A DNA stretch of 64,000 nucleotides from an uncultured Pelagibacteraceae bacterium (GTDB taxonomy: Bacteria > Pseudomonadota > Alphaproteobacteria > Pelagibacterales > Pelagibacteraceae): NCBI GenBank assembly GCA_902586495.1, contig CACIHQ010000003.1, positions 36,606 through 100,605 on the forward strand, in the 5' to 3' direction. Position numbers and translations under genes: made by a program. Numbering within the stretch: the stretch's first letter is position 1; each line of letters starts with the position of its first letter. This document shows positions 51,986 to 61,964 of the stretch, piece by piece. The notes below the pieces were generated by a model. The model made no database searches, was not told where the DNA came from, and was given only the letters and a program-made list of their open reading frames with translations.

Positions 51986-53671
51986 ATGGCTAAAGTAAAA
52001 TCAGATATAGAAATAGCAAGAAAAGCTAAAATGAAACCAATAGGTAAAATTTTAGCAAAAATTAAAGTTCCAGATGAGAGTAGTGCTTTCAGTCCAATGG
52101 GTAGACATATAGCAAAAATTAATTTTGAGTTTTTAGATAAATTAAAGAAAAAAAAAGATGGTAAATTAATTTTAGTCACTGCAATAACGCCTACACCAGC
52201 TGGTGAAGGAAAAACAACGACTTCGGTTGGTTTAAGTGATGGTTTAAATAAAATTGGTAAAAAATCTATCGTTTGTCTTAGAGAACCTAGTCTTGGTCCA
52301 TCTTTTGGAATGAAAGGCGGTGCTGCAGGAGGTGGTTATGCTCAAGTAGTTCCTATGGAACAAATAAATTTACATTTTACAGGTGACTTTCATGCAATTA
52401 CTTCAGCACATAATTTACTTTCAGCAATGATAGATAACCATATTTATTGGGGGAACAAACTAAATATTGATGAAAACAAAATAGTTTGGAAGCGTGTGAT
52501 GGATATGAATGATCGCGCTCTTAGATTTATTGACATTAATACTAGTGGGGTTGCTAAAGATTTCAAAAGAGTTGACGGTTTCGATATAACAGTCGCATCA
52601 GAAGTAATGGCAATTTTTTGTCTCTCTAATGATTTAAAAGATTTAGAAAAAAGAATTGGTAATATTACTTTTGCATATGACAAAAATGGAAAGCCACTTT
52701 ATGCTAGAGATATAAATGCTCATGGTCCTATGACGGTTTTACTCAAAGAAGCCATCAGACCAAATGTAACTCAAACTTTAGAAAATAATCCAGCAATTAT
52801 TCATGGAGGTCCATTTGCAAATATTGCTCACGGATGTAATTCAGTGATTGCAACGAAAACCGCTTTAAAATTATCTGATTATGTAGTTACTGAAGCAGGA
52901 TTTGGTGCAGATCTTGGTGCAGAAAAATTTTTAAATATTAAGTGTAGAAAAGCAGGCCTGACTCCAAGCTGTGTGGTAATAGTTGCAACAATAAGAGCAT
53001 TAAAGATGCATGGTGGTGTTGAAAAAGAAAACTTAAAAAAAGAAGATATTACTTCCTTAGAGAAAGGACTAGTTAATTTAGAAAGACACATTTCAAACAT
53101 TAAAAAATTTGGTTTAGAGCCAATTGTAGCCATAAATCATTTCGCACTTGATACCAAAGAAGAGGTAAATACTGTTTTAAATTTTTGTAAAAAAAATAAA
53201 GTAGAGGTCAGTGAATGTAAACATTGGGCTACAGGTGGAAATGGCACGAAAGACCTTGCAAAAAAGGTTGTTAAAGTTTGCAAAAATAAGAAAAATAAAT
53301 TTAAATTTTTATATAATAATAATCTTAAACTTTGGGATAAAATTGAGTTGATTGCCAAACAAATCTATAAAGCTGACAAAATAACTGCTGATGAAAAAGT
53401 TAAAGAACAATTAAAAGTTTTTGAAAATAATGGTCATGGAAATTTACCAGTTTGTATTGCAAAAACTCAATTTAGTTTTTCAACAGACCCAAAGCTTAAG
53501 GGTGCTCCATCAAATCATGAAATACCAATAAGAGAAGTGAGATTATCATCAGGAGCAGAATTTGTGGTGGTTGTTTGTGGTTCAATAATGACAATGCCAG
53601 GATTACCAAGAGTACCAGCAGCTGATACTATTAAGTTAAACCAAAAAGGCCAAATTGAGGGATTATTTTAA
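51986..53671 (+). CDS. fhs: Formate-tetrahydrofolate ligase
   Basis: The 561-residue enzyme joins formate to THF using ATP. The phosphate-binding loop [37 protein letters not shown] (in parts), [11 protein letters not shown] and [13 protein letters not shown] are signatures. It links formate and formaldehyde-derived carbon with formyl-THF for purines. Confidence 0.97.
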   Translation: MAKVKSDIEIARKAKMKPIGKILAKIKVPDESSAFSPMGRHIAKINFEFLDKLKKKKDGKLILVTAITPTPAGEGKTTTSVGLSDGLNKIGKKSIVCLREPSLGPSFGMKGGAAGGGYAQVVPMEQINLHFTGDFHAITSAHNLLSAMIDNHIYWGNKLNIDENKIVWKRVMDMNDRALRFIDINTSGVAKDFKRVDGFDITVASEVMAIFCLSNDLKDLEKRIGNITFAYDKNGKPLYARDINAHGPMTVLLKEAIRPNVTQTLENNPAIIHGGPFANIAHGCNSVIATKTALKLSDYVVTEAGFGADLGAEKFLNIKCRKAGLTPSCVVIVATIRALKMHGGVEKENLKKEDITSLEKGLVNLERHISNIKKFGLEPIVAINHFALDTKEEVNTVLNFCKKNKVEVSECKHWATGGNGTKDLAKKVVKVCKNKKNKFKFLYNNNLKLWDKIELIAKQIYKADKITADEKVKEQLKVFENNGHGNLPVCIAKTQFSFSTDPKLKGAPSNHEIPIREVRLSSGAEFVVVVCGSIMTMPGLPRVPAADTIKLNQKGQIEGLF

Positions 53672-54450
53672 TTTAACTCCTTAAGCCAATTTTTAAGCTC
53701 TAACATTTTTTTTTCTTTAACAGTGATCTGAATTTCTTTCTCAATAAGAGAGATATGCTTTTCGAGATCATTCTCATTTTCGAATACTTTTCTATCTTCA
53801 ATTAATCTTTTTCTTCTAAAATTAATTAGACTTATCATTTTTTCATAAGTTATTTCAGGATGATATTGCAGACCCCATACTCTAGTTTTGTTTACTTCAA
53901 AATATAAACCTTGGACTTTATTAACTTTATTAGACGCTAGACAAATACCGTTTTCAGGAATTTTTACTACTTCATCATAATTAAAAGCTGCAGAATTAAA
54001 TTTTTTTTCTTTATCTTTATATAGTGGATGCTTTAGGCCCTCTTCATTTAACTCAATTTCTTTTGCGATCCCAACATGAGATACATTTGCTTTTTTAACT
54101 TGGCCACCAGCAGCAGTCACAGCTACTTGCATGCCCCAGCAAATCCCTAGAATATTTTTAACCTTTTTTTGACAATTTTTCATAAATTCAATTTGTCTTT
54201 TTATTTCTGGAGTATCGTTATAAATATTCAAACTGCTTCCTCCCCAGATTAAACCATCGTAAATGTGCAACTTATCGTTGAAACTATCAATATTTTTATC
54301 TGACGATGGATTAACTATATCTAGCATTATCTCTTTCGATAAATAATCTAAACTTTCTTTTAAACTTTGGGTGTGAGTTTGGATTCCAGCCTTAGTAAAA
54401 GTATTATTTTCTTCCTCTAAATTTCCCTCAACTATCAAAATTTTTTTCAT
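53668..54450 (-). CDS. Class I glutamine amidotransferase-like protein
   Basis: The 260-residue protein has the nucleophile motif [12 protein letters not shown] and the His-Glu pair in [12 protein letters not shown], so the triad is complete. It resembles stand-alone GMP-synthase-like amidotransferases, with a long charged helical C-terminus. It may act on gamma-glutamyl compounds or with an unknown synthetase. Its stop overlaps that of fhs by 4 bases. Confidence 0.87.
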   Translation of the reverse strand: MKKILIVEGNLEEENNTFTKAGIQTHTQSLKESLDYLSKEIMLDIVNPSSDKNIDSFNDKLHIYDGLIWGGSSLNIYNDTPEIKRQIEFMKNCQKKVKNILGICWGMQVAVTAAGGQVKKANVSHVGIAKEIELNEEGLKHPLYKDKEKKFNSAAFNYDEVVKIPENGICLASNKVNKVQGLYFEVNKTRVWGLQYHPEITYEKMISLINFRRKRLIEDRKVFENENDLEKHISLIEKEIQITVKEKKMLELKNWLKELN

Positions 54451-54585
54451 AATCGTAATCTAGCTTATCTTCAAACTTTATAATTAGTTGATATGCAATC
54501 ATAATCATCAAAGTTAAGAGGAAAAATTTTCTTCAATCTAAAGTTGTATAATTTTGAATTACTAGGAGAGTTATATTTTTTTAAA

Positions 54586-54602
54586 TTAATAATGATTATC
54601 AA
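54586..54602. promoter_or_regulatory. Fur-like box upstream of the Liv-type operon
   Basis: TTAATAATGATTATCAA differs by one base from the perfect palindrome upstream of fbpA (TTGATAATGATTATCAA). It is 77 bases before the ATG of the receptor gene. The similarity suggests the same iron-responsive regulator, but AT-richness makes chance matches possible. Confidence 0.45.
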
Positions 54603-54678
54603 TTGCAGAAACCCTAGCTATGTGGTTAGATTATATCTTATTATAATGTTTAACATAACTAAACAAAAGGGAGGAATA

Positions 54679-56019
54679 ATGTTAGCAAAAATGATTAAAA
54701 AGCTAACCTCTACTCTAACAGTAGTTATAGCTTTAATTTCTTCACTTGGTTTACCTCAAAATGTATTTGCGGCGGAGACACAGTACTTTCCAGTAGCAAG
54801 TAGCCGTGTCGGACCATACTCAGCAATGGGAACTGGTTACTACGGTGCTCAGATTGATTACATGAACTATGTAAACATGACAGGTGGGGTGAATGGAGTA
54901 ATGCTTACATGGCAGGAATGTGAGACTGAGTATAACGCTGTTAAAACAGTTGAGTGTTATCAGAGACTTTTAGAAAAAGACGGACAAAGAATAGTAGTGT
55001 TCGATACTTTAGGAACACCAGGAGCATACGCAGTAATTAATCGTATGGCAAAAGACAATGTTGTTTTAGCTCAATATGGTTACGGAAGAACTGATGGTGC
55101 TGATGGAAGAGTTTGGCCTTGGGTATTTAATGCTGCAAGTCACTATTGGTCACAAATAGCTGTTAAACTTAAGTTTATGGCTAAGATCGAAGGCGGAATT
55201 GATAAGATGAAAGGTAAAAAAATCGTTCACTTACACATCGACTCTGCTTACGGTAGAGAGCCATTACCAGCAATGAGAAAAATTTGTAATGACTGGGGAG
55301 TTAAATTGATTGAGATATCAATTCCACCTCCAGGTCTTGAACAACAATCTCAGTGGCTGCAAATCAGAAAAGAAAAACCTGATTGGGTTACTTTCTGGGG
55401 AGCAGGTTCTGGAATGAATTCAACAGCAATGACTAATGCTGCTAGAATTAATTTCCCAAGAGATAGAATGATGTATGTAACATTCGGTGCTGCCGAAGAG
55501 GATATGTACCCAGCAGGTGATGCAGCTAAGGGAACTTATGCTGTTGCAAATGCTTTGCCAGGAGAATATCCGTTAGTTAAAGACATCAAAGATAAAGTAT
55601 ATGGTGCTGGAAAAGGTAACTTAGCTGATCCAAATAGGATTGGTTCAGTTTACTGGAATAGAGGACTAGGTGCTGCAGTTATGTGGATTGAGGGTTTAAG
55701 AAATGCTCAAAAAATGCATAACAAAGTTGGTAAAGCAGTAACTGGTGCTGAGTTTAGAGACGGTTATGAAGCAATTAACATGACTGAAGCTAGACTGAAA
55801 GAGCTTGGAGTTGGTGGTATGTTAGCTCCATTCGCTATTACATGTGCAAACCATGAAGGTGCCGGTAAATTTGCTGTAATGCAGTGGGATGGAACAAAAT
55901 TCAACCAGGTTACTGGTTGGGAAGCACCAGGTGATCCTGCATTTATTAGAGGTCTAGTAGAGGCATCTGCAGCTAAGTTTGCTAAAGAGAACAACATTAC
56001 ACCGAAAAAATGCGGATAA
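54679..56019 (+). CDS. Branched-chain amino acid/urea-type ABC transporter binding protein
   Basis: The start at 54679 follows a strong GGGAGGA; the track's 54544 start adds 45 residues from the leader. The precursor of 446 residues has a signal peptide ending NVFAAETQ and a type I receptor fold: YSAMGTGYYGAQIDYMNYVN, TWQECETEYNAVKTVECYQRL (in parts), YGREPLPAMRKICNDWGVKLIE. The dicarboxylate, urea and aromatic relatives are all of this family, so the ligand is not predictable. Confidence 0.88.
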   Translation: MLAKMIKKLTSTLTVVIALISSLGLPQNVFAAETQYFPVASSRVGPYSAMGTGYYGAQIDYMNYVNMTGGVNGVMLTWQECETEYNAVKTVECYQRLLEKDGQRIVVFDTLGTPGAYAVINRMAKDNVVLAQYGYGRTDGADGRVWPWVFNAASHYWSQIAVKLKFMAKIEGGIDKMKGKKIVHLHIDSAYGREPLPAMRKICNDWGVKLIEISIPPPGLEQQSQWLQIRKEKPDWVTFWGAGSGMNSTAMTNAARINFPRDRMMYVTFGAAEEDMYPAGDAAKGTYAVANALPGEYPLVKDIKDKVYGAGKGNLADPNRIGSVYWNRGLGAAVMWIEGLRNAQKMHNKVGKAVTGAEFRDGYEAINMTEARLKELGVGGMLAPFAITCANHEGAGKFAVMQWDGTKFNQVTGWEAPGDPAFIRGLVEASAAKFAKENNITPKKCG

Positions 56020-56049
56020 TTAATTTAGAGATAAATTAATATCTGTTAG

Positions 56050-56090
56050 AGGGGAAGTTTAAATATTAAATTATTTTAAACTCCCCCTTT
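56050..56090 (+). terminator. Stem-loop with T-run after the receptor gene
   Basis: GGGG-A-AGTTTAAA pairs with TTTAAACT-C-CCCC (one mismatch) around an 11-base loop, followed by TTT. It has terminator form but lies inside the operon, as after tauA. Confidence 0.72.
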
Positions 56091-56125
56091 AAATAAAATT
56101 TAATTTAATATAAAAAGAAAGCTTA

Positions 56126-56944
56126 ATGAGTAACACTTCAACTAACATTCTTGATATTAAAAATATTGAAGTAATGTATGATAATGTCATTTTAGCTTTA
56201 CACGATGTATCTCTAAAAGTTCCTAAAGGAAAAGTAGTTGCATTATTAGGAGCAAACGGTGCAGGTAAAAGTACTACACTAAAAGCAGTTTCAACCATGT
56301 TAGCTTCAGAAAGAGGCAAAGTTACAAAAGGTTCAATAGATTATGATGGTACTTCGATTGAAAAACAAAATCCTTCACAAATGGTCGGGCTCGGAATGGT
56401 CCAAGTATTAGAGGGCAGAAGATGTTTTGGTCACCTTACTGTTGAGGAGAACATTATTTCAGGAGCATATTCAAGAAAATTATCAAAAGGTGATATCAAT
56501 CAAGAATTAGAAAAAATTTACACTTATTTTATAAGACTTAAAGAAAGAAGAAAAAGTCAAGCAGCATTTACTTCAGGTGGAGAGCAACAGATGATAGCAG
56601 TTGCAAGAGCTATGATGGCAAAACCTAAGATGCTACTATTGGATGAACCTACAATGGGTTTAGCACCACAATTAGTGGCTGAGATCTTTAATATCGTAAA
56701 AGAATTAAACCAAAAAGAAGGTGTTAGTATTTTACTTGCTGAACAAAATACCAACGTTGCACTTAAAAATTCAGATTATGGTTATATTATTGAAACAGGA
56801 AGAGTTATGTTAGATGGTACAGCTAAGAGTTTATTGAGTAATGATCAGGTAAAAGAATTATATTTGGGTATTTCAAAGAAAGGTAGAAAAAATTTCAGAG
56901 ACGTACTTAAAGAAGAAAGTTTAACGAAGAAAAAAATTAATTAA
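56126..56944 (+). CDS. livF: LivF-type ABC transporter ATP-binding protein
   Basis: The 272-residue ATPase has Walker A GANGAGKST, the LivF-like segment GMVQVLEGRRCFGHLTVEEN, signature FTSGGEQQMIAVARAM and Walker B LLLDEPTMGLAP. A short basic C-terminal tail is unusual. Confidence 0.9.
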   Translation: MSNTSTNILDIKNIEVMYDNVILALHDVSLKVPKGKVVALLGANGAGKSTTLKAVSTMLASERGKVTKGSIDYDGTSIEKQNPSQMVGLGMVQVLEGRRCFGHLTVEENIISGAYSRKLSKGDINQELEKIYTYFIRLKERRKSQAAFTSGGEQQMIAVARAMMAKPKMLLLDEPTMGLAPQLVAEIFNIVKELNQKEGVSILLAEQNTNVALKNSDYGYIIETGRVMLDGTAKSLLSNDQVKELYLGISKKGRKNFRDVLKEESLTKKKIN

Positions 56945-56946
56945 AA

Positions 56947-57741
56947 ATGGCACAAGAGAGAAAATTTAAAATAGGTAAACCAATATTAGAAGTAAAAAAT
57001 ATCTCACTTTCTTTTGGTGGTGTTAAGGCAATAACTGATACTTCGTTTGATGTGCTTGAGCATGAAGTTAGAGCTATAATCGGACCTAATGGAGCTGGAA
57101 AAAGCTCAATGCTTAATTGTATAAATGGAATTTATAAGCCTCAACAAGGGACTGTTTCGTTTAGGGGACAACAAATACCAAATATAACTCCAAATATCAT
57201 GGCTCAAATGGGTCTTTCTAGAACTTTTCAAAACTTAGCTCTATTCAAAAGAATGTCAGTTTTAGATAATATTTTAGTTGGCCGAAAACTTCACACAAAA
57301 ACAAATTTTCTTGAAGTTGCATTTCAACTACCTAAAGTTAAAAAAGAAGAAAAGATTAATAGAGATAGATCTGAAGAAATAATTAGTTTTTTAGAGATTG
57401 AAGATATTAAAGATACACCAGTTGGGAAACTTCCATATGGATTACAAAAGAAAGTAGAATTAGGTCGAGCTCTTGCAACAGACTCATCTGTAATTTTATT
57501 AGATGAGCCTATGGCTGGCATGAATGTTGAAGAGAAAAGAGATATGTGTAGATTTATATTAAAAGTAAATGATGAACTTGGCACAACTATGGTTCTTATT
57601 GAGCATGACATGGGAGTAGTCATGGATATATCAGATAGAGTTGTAGTACTTGATTATGGTAAAGTTATTGGTGATGGTACGCCTGATGAAGTAAGATCAA
57701 ATCAAAAAGTAATAGACGCTTATTTGGGAGTGGAACATTAG
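56947..57741 (+). CDS. livG: LivG-type ABC transporter ATP-binding protein
   Basis: The 264-residue ATPase has Walker A GPNGAGKSS and the LivG-type GLSRTFQNLALFKRMSVLDN. The signature LPYGLQKKVELGRAL is the non-LSGGQ variant common in LivG, and Walker B is VILLDEPMAGMN. It follows livF by 2 bases. Confidence 0.9.
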   Translation: MAQERKFKIGKPILEVKNISLSFGGVKAITDTSFDVLEHEVRAIIGPNGAGKSSMLNCINGIYKPQQGTVSFRGQQIPNITPNIMAQMGLSRTFQNLALFKRMSVLDNILVGRKLHTKTNFLEVAFQLPKVKKEEKINRDRSEEIISFLEIEDIKDTPVGKLPYGLQKKVELGRALATDSSVILLDEPMAGMNVEEKRDMCRFILKVNDELGTTMVLIEHDMGVVMDISDRVVVLDYGKVIGDGTPDEVRSNQKVIDAYLGVEH

Positions 57742-57750
57742 GATAAAGAT

Positions 57751-58659
57751 ATGGTTGATGAATTACTATTTTTTATGGAAGTTTTGGTTGGTGGTTTGCT
57801 TGCTGGAACTATGTATTCGTTAGTAGCTTTAGGATTCGTTCTAATTTTTAAAGCTTCAGCAACGTTTAACTTTTCACAAGGAGCTATGGTTTTTTTCTCA
57901 GTGCTTGCTTTTTGTGGTTTCATGCAAGATTTTAACATACCTTTTGTACTTGCATTTATTATGGCTGCTCTTTTAATGGTAGTCGTTGGTCTATGTACCG
58001 AAAGGTTTGTTTTAAGACCTCTCATGAATGCAAGCGAAGACACAGTGCTAATGGCTACAATCGGTCTAGGATATGTTTTAGAGGGCTTGGCTCAAGCAGC
58101 ATGGGGAGTAGAAGTAAGAAGATTAGATTTAGGTATAGGAGATTTTCCAGTACCGTGGATCGCTGATAACTTAAAATTATTCATTAGTGCTCTTGATATT
58201 ACTGCAGGACTTGTGGCTGCTATTATGATTATTGGTTTATTCCTTCTGTTTAAATACACAAAAATTGGTCTTGGTTTGAGAGCTGTTGCAGATGATGCAG
58301 GTGCCGCTAGTTCAATAGGAATTCCTTTAAAACATATTATGTTACTAGTTTGGTCTGCTGCTGGAGTTGTGGCATTAGTTGCAGGATGTATGTGGGGTGC
58401 AAGAGCTGGTGTTCAATTTGCCTTAGTTGACTTAGCTCTAAAAGCTTTACCAGTTTTAATTATAGGTGGTTTCTCATCTATCCCAGGTGCAATTATTGGT
58501 GGCTTGATCATTGGTGCAGTAGAGAAAGTTTTAGAAGTATACATTGGACCGTTTTTTGGAGGCGCAATTGAAGGTTGGGCTCCTTACGTCTTAGCAATAT
58601 TCTTTTTATTATATAGACCGGAAGGTTTATTTGGAGAAAAAATTATTAGGAGAGTTTAA
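57751..58659 (+). CDS. livH: LivH-type ABC permease
   Basis: The 302-residue inner-membrane permease has LLAGTMYSLVALGFVLIFKAS, FNFSQGAMVF and GLRAVADDAGAASSIGIPLKHIM, plus the C-terminal GGFSSIPGAIIGGLIIG. All are typical of LivH proteins. Confidence 0.92.
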   Translation: MVDELLFFMEVLVGGLLAGTMYSLVALGFVLIFKASATFNFSQGAMVFFSVLAFCGFMQDFNIPFVLAFIMAALLMVVVGLCTERFVLRPLMNASEDTVLMATIGLGYVLEGLAQAAWGVEVRRLDLGIGDFPVPWIADNLKLFISALDITAGLVAAIMIIGLFLLFKYTKIGLGLRAVADDAGAASSIGIPLKHIMLLVWSAAGVVALVAGCMWGARAGVQFALVDLALKALPVLIIGGFSSIPGAIIGGLIIGAVEKVLEVYIGPFFGGAIEGWAPYVLAIFFLLYRPEGLFGEKIIRRV

Positions 58660-58662
58660 TTT

Positions 58663-59736
58663 ATGATGAAACCAGTATTTATGACTTATACAAAAAAAGA
58701 CCTAATTAACTTAGCTGTTTGTATGGTTCTGAGTGTATTAGTAATACCATCATTTATTACAACAGAATATTGGTACACTTCCATATTAATACCTTGGCTT
58801 TGCTTAGCTCTAGCTACAATCGGACAGCAAATAGTTATGGGTTACACAGGACAATTAGCTTTAGGTGCCGCTGGCTTCATGGCTGCAGGTGCTTTTGCGA
58901 TGTTTAACCTTATTTTACGAGTGCCTGATTTAGGTTTCGTCGGTTCATTAATAGTGTCAGGTTTGATTGCTGCCGCTTTTGGAATTTTATTTGGTTTACC
59001 AAGTCTAAAAGTAAGAGGAATTTATCTGATGGTAGCAACATTGGCCTCACAATTTTTTATTATATGGATGATAGATAAATTTGGTTGGTTTAAAAACTAT
59101 GACTCTTCAGGAATTATAACCGCACAAGACATAGTTATCTTAGGAAAACCATTTACAACTCCATTAGCTATGTATTTTGTGTGTTTAGCTGTTACTACGG
59201 TTTTAACTTTGCTAGCGATGAATATGGCTAGAGGTAGTACGGGTAGGAATTGGATGGCAGTTAGAGATATGGATATAGCTGCGGAGTCGATGGGAGTTTC
59301 ATTATTAAGAACAAAAGTACAGGCCTTCGCAATTAGTGCGTTTTATTGTGGGGTTGCTGGTGCACTTTTTGCATTTTGTTATTTAAAATCTTTAGAACCA
59401 GTTGCTTTTGATATTAAATTATCTTTTAAAATATTATTTATGTGTATTTTAGGTGGACTTGGTACAATAAATGGTGCTTTTATTGGTGCAGCGTTTATTC
59501 TACTTTTTCCAGTTCTTCTTAATGCCATTGGTAATAATGTTTTTCATGGTGCTATTGACGCTACAATAATATCTTCAATCGAGCAGGTAATATTTGGTGG
59601 ATTGATGATTATCTTTATGATTTATGAACCTTTGGGAATGGCAAAATTATGGGAAAACATAAAGCAAAAATGGAAGACAAAATTCCCAACTATGAACATT
59701 AAAAATTTAACTTCTTCAATTGGTAAAAAATCTTAA
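58663..59736 (+). CDS. livM: LivM-type ABC permease
   Basis: The 357-residue permease has QQIVMGYTGQLALGAAGFMAAGAF (in parts), LFGLPSLKVRGIYLMVATLA, RDMDIAAESMGVSLLRTKVQAF and ILGGLGTINGAFIGA. It completes the receptor-F-G-H-M transporter operon. Confidence 0.92.
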   Translation: MMKPVFMTYTKKDLINLAVCMVLSVLVIPSFITTEYWYTSILIPWLCLALATIGQQIVMGYTGQLALGAAGFMAAGAFAMFNLILRVPDLGFVGSLIVSGLIAAAFGILFGLPSLKVRGIYLMVATLASQFFIIWMIDKFGWFKNYDSSGIITAQDIVILGKPFTTPLAMYFVCLAVTTVLTLLAMNMARGSTGRNWMAVRDMDIAAESMGVSLLRTKVQAFAISAFYCGVAGALFAFCYLKSLEPVAFDIKLSFKILFMCILGGLGTINGAFIGAAFILLFPVLLNAIGNNVFHGAIDATIISSIEQVIFGGLMIIFMIYEPLGMAKLWENIKQKWKTKFPTMNIKNLTSSIGKKS

Positions 59737-59739
59737 GAA

Positions 59740-59823
59740 GTGGATAAAAAAAAACTAATTTTTGCATTATTGGTTGGTATCATTATAGGATTACTTGTAG
59801 AAAATAATTTTCTAATTGGTTAG
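59740..59823 (+). CDS. Possible 27-residue membrane peptide after livM
   Basis: A GTG 3 bases after the livM stop opens 27 codons: VDKKKLIFALLVGIIIGLLVENN then FLIG. The basic N-terminus and single hydrophobic helix look protein-like. Ribosome site is weak (TTAAGAAG), and the end overlaps gpsA. Confidence 0.33.
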   Translation: MDKKKLIFALLVGIIIGLLVENNFLIG

Positions 59824-60770
59824 ATTTTTTTATTATACAATATCGTCTTTAGCAAATTGATCATCAAAGGTATCTTTTTTTTATTAATTTTTTTTAAAAT
59901 ATAAGGAGCAATTTCTCTAGCCAATTGCTCACCTTCGACTGTATCTTTTGGCATAAACTTTTTTTTAGCTACTGTAAATGTAAAACCTTTACCTAAAAAA
60001 TCTCCCATTTTACTATTTCTTCCTCCCACAGCACTTACATAGAGATCACCAATTCCAGCAAGACCTAATATAGTTGACTGATCACCCTTAAAATATTTAA
60101 TCAAAAATTTCATCTCATTTACACTTTTTTGAAATAAATCTGATGCAGCATTTAAATTTTGACCTGAGCCTATAACCATTGCATAAATATTCTTAATTGC
60201 TGAGCAAATTTCTACTCCAATAACATCTCTTGAAAATTCAGTCAGATAATATTTTGTTGATATCTGTTTTCCAATCCATTTAGCTATTTTGATATTCTTA
60301 TTTGCTATTACTACGCTTGTCTTATTTTTTCTTGCTAATTCTTTAGCCAGACAAGGTCCTTTTAAAACTGATACATTTGCAACATTATAATTATTTTTGA
60401 GTAACCCTGAAATAGTCAAGAGTTTTTTTCTTTTTTTATCATATTTTAGTCCTTTAGTAAGAACTAGTAATGGTGTTTTTATTTTTAAGTCTTTCAACTC
60501 TTTTCCAATAAAATCAATTCCAGCAAGACTCAATGCAATTACAATCAAGTCAAACTTTTCTTTGTATATATCTTTTGAATAATACTTAAATTTTAACTTT
60601 TTTGGCAAATTTATTTTTAAGGAGGAATGAAGTTTTTTTTTTGAAGATAAGTTCTTAATGAAAACTTTATTATATGGTTCTGTTATTATAACTCTATTAT
60701 TATTTTCTAAACACGGGATTGAAAAAGCAGAACCCATTGCACCACCACCAATAATTAATATTTTTTTCAT
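59820..60770 (-). CDS. gpsA: Glycerol-3-phosphate dehydrogenase [NAD(P)+]
   Basis: The 316-residue enzyme reduces dihydroxyacetone phosphate for phospholipid synthesis. The nucleotide motif is ILIIGGGAMGSAF; VSVLKGPCLAKELA, EICSAIKNIYAMVIG and LAGIGDLYVSAVGGRN hold the catalytic lysine region. It has a lysine-rich composition but all family blocks are present. Confidence 0.92.
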   Translation of the reverse strand: MKKILIIGGGAMGSAFSIPCLENNNRVIITEPYNKVFIKNLSSKKKLHSSLKINLPKKLKFKYYSKDIYKEKFDLIVIALSLAGIDFIGKELKDLKIKTPLLVLTKGLKYDKKRKKLLTISGLLKNNYNVANVSVLKGPCLAKELARKNKTSVVIANKNIKIAKWIGKQISTKYYLTEFSRDVIGVEICSAIKNIYAMVIGSGQNLNAASDLFQKSVNEMKFLIKYFKGDQSTILGLAGIGDLYVSAVGGRNSKMGDFLGKGFTFTVAKKKFMPKDTVEGEQLAREIAPYILKKINKKKIPLMINLLKTILYNKKI

Positions 60771-60836
60771 ACAGTTTTTCTTTGTATAAATATTAATATA
60801 GGTTTATTTATAGTTTGAATATAAAAAAAATTTATA

Positions 60837-61958
60837 ATGCAAAATCTTAAATGGAAATACTCCAAATTCTTAATAAATAAAAACTTTCAATTTACTAGAA
60901 ACTATGTCTTAAAATATTTGCCGTCAAATTTATTAGTTAATTCTCATAAAAATATATCTAAATGGAAAGGATATAATCCAACTCCTCTATTGAAATTAAA
61001 CAAATTAAATAAAAAACTTCAGCTTAAGAATATATTTTACAAAGACGAATCGAAACGATTTCACTTAAAATCCTTTAAAGCACTTGGTGGTGCCTATGCA
61101 GTAGAAAAAATTTCAAAAAAAACTAGCAAAATAATTGTTTCATCAGCAACAGCTGGCAATCATGGGAGATCAGTAGCTTGGGGAGCAAAAAGACTAAAAT
61201 TGCAGTGTAAAATTTTTGTTAGTCAATACGTGAGTGAAACAAGAGTAAAAGAAATTAAAAAATTTGGTGCTGAAGTAATAAGAGTAAAGGGAAATTATGA
61301 AGCATCCTTAAAAGAATGCCAATTACTCTCAAAACAAAATAACTGGAAAATTGTTCAAGATGTATCTACAAAAAATTATAAGTATATTCCTCAATTAACA
61401 ATGGCAGGATACTCTATTTTAATTAAAGAAATTTCTAATCAAACTAATCAGTATATTACTCATATTTTTCTTCAAGCGGGTGTTGGTGGTTTGGCTGCAG
61501 GTTTGGTCGCTGGAGTAGCAAAATATTTTAAAAAAATTCCAAAAATAATTATCGTTGAACCAGATAGAGCCGATTGTGTTCTTCAAAGTATTAAAAGTAA
61601 TAAGTTAAAAAAAATAAGAATTAAAAAAGAGAGCATTATGGGTGGTATGTCTTGCAATGAAATGTCTCTTGTGCCTTGGCAAATATTAAAAAAAGCTAGT
61701 AATTGTTGTGTATCAATTTCAGATAAAAATGTAGCTAAAACAGTAGCTGGTTTAAAAGATAAAAAGTTCAGCAAAACTTCAATTGTAGGTGGTGAATGCG
61801 CTACTCCAGGAATTATTGCTTTGGTTGGAATATGCAATAACAAAAAGGCAAGAAAATTGATTAACCTTAATCAAAATTCTAATGTTTTAGTTATTGGATG
61901 CGAAGGTAATGCAGATGTTAAACTCTACAAACAACTGCTACTTAAAGGTAGAAAATAA
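60837..61958 (+). CDS. Diaminopropionate ammonia-lyase-like PLP enzyme
   Basis: The 373-residue fold-type II PLP protein has YKDESKRFHLKSFKALGGAYAV, with the PLP lysine in SFKALGG, then SSATAGNHGRSVAWGAK and LQAGVGGLAAGLVAGVAKY, and MGGMSCNEMSLVPWQIL. These are DpaL/YgeX features; threonine/serine deaminase is less likely. In cells it would cleave 2,3-diaminopropionate or a related beta-amino compound to pyruvate and ammonia. Confidence 0.82.
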   Translation: MQNLKWKYSKFLINKNFQFTRNYVLKYLPSNLLVNSHKNISKWKGYNPTPLLKLNKLNKKLQLKNIFYKDESKRFHLKSFKALGGAYAVEKISKKTSKIIVSSATAGNHGRSVAWGAKRLKLQCKIFVSQYVSETRVKEIKKFGAEVIRVKGNYEASLKECQLLSKQNNWKIVQDVSTKNYKYIPQLTMAGYSILIKEISNQTNQYITHIFLQAGVGGLAAGLVAGVAKYFKKIPKIIIVEPDRADCVLQSIKSNKLKKIRIKKESIMGGMSCNEMSLVPWQILKKASNCCVSISDKNVAKTVAGLKDKKFSKTSIVGGECATPGIIALVGICNNKKARKLINLNQNSNVLVIGCEGNADVKLYKQLLLKGRK

Positions 61959-61964
61959 TTTTTT

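Noticed and set aside
54544-54678. N-terminal 45 residues of the track's Liv-type receptor ORF
   Set aside because: They precede a strong GGGAGGA-ATG and a proper signal peptide, and overlap the Fur-like box; they are leader sequence.
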